47,883 bases of DNA from an uncultured bacterium. Its GTDB lineage: Bacteria > Verrucomicrobiota > Lentisphaeria > Victivallales > UBA1829. The position numbers and the translations under genes were made by a program. Below are positions 43,520 to 47,883 of the stretch, in pieces. Below the pieces are notes generated by a model. That model was not told the origin of the DNA. It was given only the letters and a program-made list of their open reading frames with translations, and made no database searches. Each line of letters opens with the position of its first letter. The stretch's first letter is position 1. The DNA is taken from NCBI GenBank assembly GCA_902780135.1, contig CACZEK010000022.1:1-47883 (forward strand), written 5' to 3'.

Positions 43520-44850
43520 AAGCAGCTCCTGCATCCGAGGCCCTTGTGCTGGATCACGGCCTCGGTGTCCTGTTCGTGCGCTGCGGCTTCGGCCATAAGG
43601 CGCGCGAGACGCGCGACGCCGTCGAATCCGTACATGCCGCCGCCGGAAACGATGTTTACGAAATGCTTCGTGCCGCTGAAATACGCGGCCTTCTGCCCGA
43701 TCGCCAGCACGTCGCCGGATTCGTGGACGCCCTTGCCCGCGAACCGCATCTTCACGTTGAGCGTGGCGGTCAGAAGCAGATCCGGCGCGAGTTCGCGGAG
43801 ACGTTCGAACGCGGGGCGTTCCTCCTCGATCATGGCGTCGGTGTAGACGCGCGTCACGCGGAAGCCGTGTTCGGCGAGGAGCAGGGCGAGTCCGGCGGGG
43901 CGCGGCGTGGCGGTGTAGTCGATCTCGACCGGGGTGTCCCCGATGACGGCCTTCGCCTGCTCGAGCGCGCGGACGGCGTTCCGTTTCGCTTCGGTCCAGT
44001 CGGGCGCGCCGGTCCCGAGCGCATCGGCGAGTGTATTCAGGTTGCGTTCGATCTCGTCGAAATCGTAAGACAGCGGCAGATAAAGGTGCCTGCGTCCGAG
44101 GCGTTTTTCGAGCGCGTCGCCGGACGCCTTCGCAGTCGGCAGATACGTGATGTTCAGCGCGCTTTTCGCCATGCGCATGTATTCTTCGTAGGTTTTGCAC
44201 AGCGTGATGTCGCGGAGTTCTCGTCCGGCGTTTTTGATGAGCTGCACCAGCTCGCTGGACTCGTCGGTCGGACGGTCGTTGCCGATCAGGTTCACGGCGA
44301 GCGGGGCAGCGGGGCAGGGCATGAACGGCGCGTAGAGCTGGCGCCGCATGAGCTGGTCGGGCGTGAGGCCGCTTTTCCGCATGGTCGGGTTCATGTAGCA
44401 GTCGATGAAGTCGATGTCCGGGAACATCGCGCGGAGTTCGTCCAGCATGACCTCGAAATCGCAACCGGCGAAGAGGTGGACGCAGCTGATGAAGAGCAGA
44501 AGCGCGCGCGGCTTTTTCGGGAGCTTGCGGACGATCTCCGCCGTGCCGTCCACGATGTTGCGTTCCAGCGAGCCGTCGAACAGGTCGTTCTTGTCCACGG
44601 AGATCCACGACATGCGGTCCATGGCGAGCATTTCGGCGGCGGTCAGGATCACGCCGCGGAGGCAGCCCTGTGCGCAGGCGAACACCTGGTGCGACTCGGG
44701 GATGAGCATGCCCGTGTGGACGATGTTCCACGGCCCGCGGGCGGGGGCGTTGTATTCGAGGCCGGAGACGAACGGCACGGGGAATTCGGCGTCGCGGATC
44801 GCGACCTCCGCCCCGGTCATATCGTCTGCGCCGTTCAGTTTCTTCAGCAT
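43516..44850 (-). CDS. Nitrogenase component 1-like protein, NifD-type, cassette 1
   Basis: 444 residues. The cluster region has [20 protein letters not shown] (Cys59 and Cys63) and [13 protein letters not shown] (Cys123, Cys130). Other shared features are [28 protein letters not shown], and a C-terminal end LGCRSCL with a CxxC pair that the cassette 2 copy lacks. The order NifH-like, D-type, K-type matches nitrogenase-family operons. It overlaps the nifH-like gene by seven bases. The lack of nifB, nifE, nifN and nifU/S in this window argues against a FeMo-co nitrogenase. Confidence 0.87.
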   Translation of the reverse strand: MLKKLNGADDMTGAEVAIRDAEFPVPFVSGLEYNAPARGPWNIVHTGMLIPESHQVFACAQGCLRGVILTAAEMLAMDRMSWISVDKNDLFDGSLERNIVDGTAEIVRKLPKKPRALLLFISCVHLFAGCDFEVMLDELRAMFPDIDFIDCYMNPTMRKSGLTPDQLMRRQLYAPFMPCPAAPLAVNLIGNDRPTDESSELVQLIKNAGRELRDITLCKTYEEYMRMAKSALNITYLPTAKASGDALEKRLGRRHLYLPLSYDFDEIERNLNTLADALGTGAPDWTEAKRNAVRALEQAKAVIGDTPVEIDYTATPRPAGLALLLAEHGFRVTRVYTDAMIEEERPAFERLRELAPDLLLTATLNVKMRFAGKGVHESGDVLAIGQKAAYFSGTKHFVNIVSGGGMYGFDGVARLARLMAEAAAHEQDTEAVIQHKGLGCRSCL

Positions 44851-45614
44851 GGCGCGTCTCCTTTCCGGGCGGCGGCGAGCACGGCGTCCGCGAGCGCGCG
44901 GTACTGCGCCGCCATCGGGCTCTCCGGGAACGCGTGCACGACGGTCTTTCCGAGCTGTTCCGCCCGCTGGACCGTTTCGCTCCAGTCGAGCGCGCCGACC
45001 ACGGCGGAACCGAAATCCGCCGCCAGCTTCGCGGCCTTCGCGTCCTCGTCCGGCGCGTTTCTGCGGTTCAGCACGAATCCGCCGAGCGAGGCGTATCCGC
45101 GCCCCCTGAAATTCTTCACCGCCATCGCGATGTTCGCGGCGGCGTAAACGGACATCGTTTCGCCGGACGTGAGGATGAACACGCGGTCCGCGTAGCCTTT
45201 CCGCATCGGCATGGAGAATCCGCCGCAGACCACGTCGCCCAGCACGTCGTACAGCACCACGTCCGGCTTGTACACGTCGTACGCGCCCTTCTCCTGGAGC
45301 TTTTCGAGGGCGGTGATGATGCCGCGTCCGGCGCAGCCGAGCCCGGGCGTCGGGCCGCCCGCCTCCACGCAGATCACGCCGCCGTCGCCCTCGCGGACCA
45401 TTTCGCCGAGCGTAAAATCGTTGTTGCGTTCGCGGACGAGGTCGAGGATGGAGCGCATGCGCGCGCCGCCGTGCAGGGACGCGGTGGAATCCGCCTTCGG
45501 GTCGCAGCCGATCTGCATGACTTTCAGACCGTTCGCGGCGAACGCCGAGGCGAGGTTCGATACGGTCGTGGATTTCCCGATGCCGCCTTTTCCGTAGAAT
45601 GCGAGTTTCAGCAT
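44844..45614 (-). CDS. NifH-like iron protein, cassette 1
   Basis: 256 residues. P-loop GKGGIGKST (8-16), GCDPKADST (36-44), and cluster Cys94 in GLGCAGRGI and Cys130 in DVVCGGF, Arg97 as in NifH. It is about 60 percent similar by eye to the cassette 2 copy, so they are old duplicates rather than recent ones. Its start overlaps the hydE stop by seven bases and its stop overlaps the D-type gene, tying HydE directly to the reductase. It should be cytoplasmic and dimeric. Confidence 0.94.
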   Translation of the reverse strand: MLKLAFYGKGGIGKSTTVSNLASAFAANGLKVMQIGCDPKADSTASLHGGARMRSILDLVRERNNDFTLGEMVREGDGGVICVEAGGPTPGLGCAGRGIITALEKLQEKGAYDVYKPDVVLYDVLGDVVCGGFSMPMRKGYADRVFILTSGETMSVYAAANIAMAVKNFRGRGYASLGGFVLNRRNAPDEDAKAAKLAADFGSAVVGALDWSETVQRAEQLGKTVVHAFPESPMAAQYRALADAVLAAARKGDAPC

Positions 45615-46675
45615 GACGTTTCTCCGTAATCCCCGCGGCTCACCTTGATCGCATAGCCGATCTTCCGCAGGCGCGCCTGCAGATCCGACGTGGTGATGTG
45701 CGTGTCCACGTCGACCGCGGTCTTGTTGTTGTAAAGCATGTATTTCGCCCGGACCTGTTCCGGCGACAGGTTCGGCATGATGACGTTCGCCCCGGCGAGC
45801 ACGCCCTTTTCGCGTCCGGCCGGGTCCATGGTGCCGAGCGCGGTCGTGGCGGGCAGCAGCACGTCCGGCTGGAGGATGCGGCACAGGCTGAGCAGGAACA
45901 GCGTGAGCTCCACGCTTCCGGCGGGCTCGTCCTTGAACGGCGTGTCGCAGTGCGGGATGAAGGGACCGATGCCGATCATGGCTGGACGGAACTCCGTGAT
46001 GAACTCCATGTCCTTCGCGAGCGTGTCCGGCGTTTGGTACGGCGAGCCGACCATGAATCCGCATCCGGTCTGGAATCCGATCTCCTTCAGGTCGCGCAGG
46101 CAGCGCATGCGGCGTTCCCAGCTCTGAAGCGGCGTATGGAGTTTCGCGTAGTGCGCCGGGTCGGCGGTCTCGTGCCGCAGCAGATAACGGTCCGCGCCCG
46201 CGTCGAACAGCATCTGGTATTCGCCGCGTTCGAGTTCGCCGACGGACAGCGTCACGGCGCAGTCCGGGTGATTCGTCTTGAGCGTGCGGACCAGCGCGGC
46301 GAGGCGTTCCGGCGGCCAGGAGGCGTCCTCGCCGCTCTGAAGCACGAACGTGCGGAAACCGTATTCGTATCCGGCGTCGCAGCACGCAACGATCTCCGCC
46401 TCGGTCAGGCGGTAGCGTTCGCATTTGAGGTTGGACTTGCGGATGCCGCAGTACAGGCAGTCGTTGCGGCAGACGTTCGAGAACTCCACGATGCCGCGCA
46501 CGAAGACGTTGTGCCCGAACCGGGCGTCCGCGAGCCCGCGGGCGATCCCGGCGGCGTATGCGCGGTCGGAATCGTCCCATGTGGCGAGCAGCGCCGTCCA
46601 CTCCTCGTGAGGGAGGCGTTTCTCCTCGTTCAGGCGGTCGATCCTGAGCTCGTTCTGTCGTTTCTGTGCGTTCAT
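45608..46675 (-). CDS. hydE: [FeFe]-hydrogenase maturase HydE (radical SAM)
   Basis: 355 residues, the family's usual length. HydE acts on an Fe(CO)2CN-cysteine precursor in H-cluster assembly. The SAM cluster motif is CRNDCLYCG, preceded by [10 protein letters not shown] and followed by [14 protein letters not shown]; further marks are [57 protein letters not shown] and VIMPNLSP. It is clearly HydE rather than biotin synthase or PylB. The ATG at 46675 has AGGA nine bases upstream; longer upstream frame is leader sequence. HydF and HydG are not in the window. It is the first gene of the tight nif-like cluster, after a leader region of 297 bases following the TM1266-type gene. Confidence 0.95.
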   Translation of the reverse strand: MNAQKRQNELRIDRLNEEKRLPHEEWTALLATWDDSDRAYAAGIARGLADARFGHNVFVRGIVEFSNVCRNDCLYCGIRKSNLKCERYRLTEAEIVACCDAGYEYGFRTFVLQSGEDASWPPERLAALVRTLKTNHPDCAVTLSVGELERGEYQMLFDAGADRYLLRHETADPAHYAKLHTPLQSWERRMRCLRDLKEIGFQTGCGFMVGSPYQTPDTLAKDMEFITEFRPAMIGIGPFIPHCDTPFKDEPAGSVELTLFLLSLCRILQPDVLLPATTALGTMDPAGREKGVLAGANVIMPNLSPEQVRAKYMLYNNKTAVDVDTHITTSDLQARLRKIGYAIKVSRGDYGETSC

Positions 46676-46972
46676 GCGCGTTTCCTGCGGTTCCGCGGCG
46701 ACTTCTTCCTCTGTGCTCAGGCGAAGCTGAGAGCACTGCTGCAGCGGAGGACTTGTCCTCCGAAAAAGAAACAGCCGCGATCCCCTGGTGAAGGATCCGG
46801 CTGTGTTTGCTCGGTCGGAACATGCGCGCCGCACGAATGCCATGCGGTTCCCGCAGTCCGGTCCGATGCCTCATGTCCGGTCTTCCGCCTCAAAAAAGTT
46901 TCGGCGTCAGGGGAAATGCCTGTTGGTATCTGATCGGATGAATCCGCGTCCGGGTTTCGCCGGGCGGCGGAC
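46676..46972 (-). promoter_or_regulatory. Structured leader/attenuator between the regulator and hydE
   Basis: No gene in 297 bases. On the minus strand, in order: a GC-rich region, a stem CCGCA-tggcattcg-TGCGG (near 46849-46831), then a terminator-like hairpin CAGCCG-GATCC / GGATC-G-CGGCTG (46803-46772) followed by TTTCTTTTTC, then a perfect palindrome CGGAGGAC-AA-GTCCTCCG (46762-46745), and a hairpin GTGCTC ... GAGCAC before the ribosome site. A terminator-like hairpin followed by further structure suggests partial termination or attenuation before hydE. I recognise no known riboswitch class. Confidence 0.5.
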
Positions 46973-47230
46973 TCAGTTGTTTGTTATGACGTTGGAGTAG
47001 ACGGCTTTCGCCGTGACTCCCTCGATGCGGCCGAGTTTCCCGGCAAGCGCGTTGATCTTGTCCGGCGGCGCATCGATCACGATGCTGATGACGTTCACGT
47101 TCCTTTCTCGGTAGGGCAGGCCCATGCGGCCTACGATGTACGGGCCGAAATCGTGCAGGAGCGTGTTGATCCGTTCGGCGGAGTCGAAACTCTCCGCCAG
47201 GATCGCCAGTACAGCCACACGTTTTTCCAT
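46973..47230 (-). CDS. TM1266-type iron-only hydrogenase system regulator
   Basis: 85 residues. The whole protein matches the TM1266 family (ACT/NikR-like fold): MEKRVAVLAILAESFDSAER, GPYIVGRMGLPYRERNVNVI and ALAGKLGRIEGVTAK. Genes of this family commonly neighbour hydE, hydF or hydG, hence the name; DNA binding is not proven for the family. It is the first gene of the region, from the promoter at 47276-47304, with an attenuator-like leader between it and hydE. Confidence 0.92.
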   Translation of the reverse strand: MEKRVAVLAILAESFDSAERINTLLHDFGPYIVGRMGLPYRERNVNVISIVIDAPPDKINALAGKLGRIEGVTAKAVYSNVITNN

Positions 47231-47275
47231 TGCGATTCCGTTCCGTTGGTCGGGGTTGAGATTTGATTACCATCT

Positions 47276-47304
47276 AATATATCCCGCATGCGCGCATAAT
47301 GCAA
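47276..47304 (-). promoter_or_regulatory. Promoter of the TM1266-hydE-nif-hyp region
   Basis: Minus strand TTGCAT (47304-47299), 17-base spacer, TATATT (47281-47276). The spacer contains the perfect 10-base palindrome atgcgcgcat (47288-47297), a possible operator. Confidence 0.78.
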
Positions 47305-47544
47305 GCGCGAAACCCGAAAAACAGATCATTTTCTCCGAGGACGGGCCGGAACGATGAACGATGCGAAAAAAAGCGGACCCGGACAGGGCAGGGGCGTGTT
47401 TGCTTCTGGGATCGAGCTGCGCGCATCAACGCAACGGCTCGAATATTGAAACAGACTAAACAATCAAAACTTCAAAAAAACATATTAAACACTCTTCATT
47501 TTAGGAAATAATCAATAAAACCGACATTTTTACGTGAATTAACC
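47305..47544. other. Intergenic region between divergent units
   Basis: About 240 bases, becoming AT-rich towards the right. I see no gene, RNA or repeat. Confidence 0.5.
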
Positions 47545-47573
47545 TTGACATTTATTTGCCGTTGTGGTATAAT
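47545..47573 (+). promoter_or_regulatory. Perfect consensus sigma70 promoter with extended -10
   Basis: TTGACA (47545-47550), 17-base spacer, TATAAT (47568-47573) preceded by TGG, an extended -10. It drives the gene at 47695 with a leader of about 115 bases and should be very strong. Confidence 0.92.
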
Positions 47574-47694
47574 ATCGTTGAAAACGCACTTCGGGTTGTT
47601 AAAATCCGCTCAAAAAAGTGTTCGTGTTCATCAAAAAAAACAATCAGTCAACCGTTCCTTTCTTTATTAACCCCCAAACATAATGGAGTTCTTT

Positions 47695-47883
47695 ATGAAT
47701 CGTTATGTCAAATCGTCAGTCGTCTCCTGCTCGATCCTCGCAGGGGCGCTCCTCCTCGCAACATCACTTTCCGCGCAGGCTCCGGCCGGCGGCGCACCCG
47801 CCGGCGCACCCGGCGGCGCGGCACCCGGCGGCGCACCCGCAATGGGCGGCTTCGGCGGCATGGGCGGCTTCGGCGGCATGGGA
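47695..47883 (+). CDS. Exported Gly/Ala/Met-rich protein, N-terminal part
   Basis: 63 residues are visible before the window ends. A signal peptide (MNRYVKSSVVSCSILAGALL, cleavage probably after LSAQA) is followed at once by repeats of Gly, Ala and Pro (GGAPAGAPGGAAPGGAPAMG) and GGFGGMGGFGGMG. GGAG lies about seven bases before the ATG. The composition is close to the esterase tail at 6770-7240 and the GH2 linker. Whether a catalytic domain follows is not visible. A near-perfect promoter upstream predicts high expression. Confidence 0.85.
   Translation, partial: MNRYVKSSVVSCSILAGALLLATSLSAQAPAGGAPAGAPGGAAPGGAPAMGGFGGMGGFGGMG

Noticed and set aside
39249..45614. True nitrogen fixation (nifHDK)
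   Set aside because: The D- and K-type proteins are short and divergent, and nifB, nifE, nifN, nifU and nifS are absent here. Only a nitrogenase-like role can be claimed.
34612..47230. An [FeFe]- or [NiFe]-hydrogenase structural operon
   Set aside because: No H-cluster L1-L3 motifs and no NiFe large-subunit CxxC pairs are encoded in the window; only maturation genes are present.
1..47883. CRISPR arrays, tRNA or rRNA genes
   Set aside because: I found no regularly spaced short repeats, no tRNA T-loop/acceptor pattern and no rRNA-like sequence in either strand.

Overview
The window is GC-rich bacterial DNA with consensus-like sigma70 promoters (TTGACA-type boxes, 17-base spacing, TATAAT-type boxes). 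Secreted Gly/Met/Pro-rich proteins, a secreted serpin, a large GH2 enzyme, AraC regulators with odd tails and an anaerobic enzyme set (class I hybrid cluster protein, Na+-pumping decarboxylase, HydE, Hyp proteins) suggest an anaerobic, probably gut-associated member of the PVC group, most likely Lentisphaerota (Victivallis-like). That placement is an inference from gene content, not from a marker gene.

Layout. 1-0.6 kb: C-terminal end of a surface protein, frameshifted by a 10-base tandem duplication. 1.2-2.8 kb: two-gene operon of exported proteins of unknown function. 3.3-4.9 kb: hcp behind a promoter overlapped by an inverted repeat. 5.0-6.35 kb: AzgA-type purine permease interrupted by an in-frame TGA where the family has Trp. 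6.6-8.1 kb: exported esterase with a Gly/Met/Pro-rich tail. 8.5-12.5 kb: oadG-oadA-oadB sodium-pumping decarboxylase. 12.8-15.4 kb: secreted serpin flanked by two copies of a novel domain. 15.8-19.3 kb: exported GH2 enzyme. 19.4-24.3 kb: bioB-bioD-bioA-bioWF, a complete pimelate-to-biotin operon ending in a BioW-BioF fusion, with a divergent LysR regulator. 25.4-27.8 kb: TPR/metal-binding protein, DUF4037 nucleotidyltransferase-like protein and GNAT. 27.85-29.2 kb: a Bro-N gene and a small membrane ORF between perfect 57-base direct repeats. 29.3-33.2 kb: double-TPM membrane protein, lipocalin lipoprotein, DUF1232 and DUF1294 proteins. 33.2-34.3 kb: AraC regulator with a Lys/Pro/Ala tail. 34.6-47.2 kb: the most unusual region, a tight minus-strand operon. 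47.7 kb to the end: start of another Gly/Met-rich exported protein behind a perfect-consensus promoter.

The key system. From 47.2 kb leftward the genes are a TM1266-type regulator, hydE, then two consecutive nitrogenase-like cassettes (NifH-like, NifD-like, NifK-like; then NifH-like, NifD-like, NifK-like), then hypF, hypC, hypD and hypE. From hydE to hypE the genes overlap by a few bases or sit one base apart. The window has no nifB/E/N, no hydF/hydG, no hypA/hypB and no hydrogenase structural gene. Together this suggests a nitrogenase-like reductase pair, or one cassette maturing the other, tied to making an iron site with CO/CN ligands. The genes are seen directly; the biochemical link is inference.

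Other connections. The biotin operon can supply the cofactor for the OadA biotin domain encoded about 7 kb away, and the BioW fusion implies that pimelate is the precursor.
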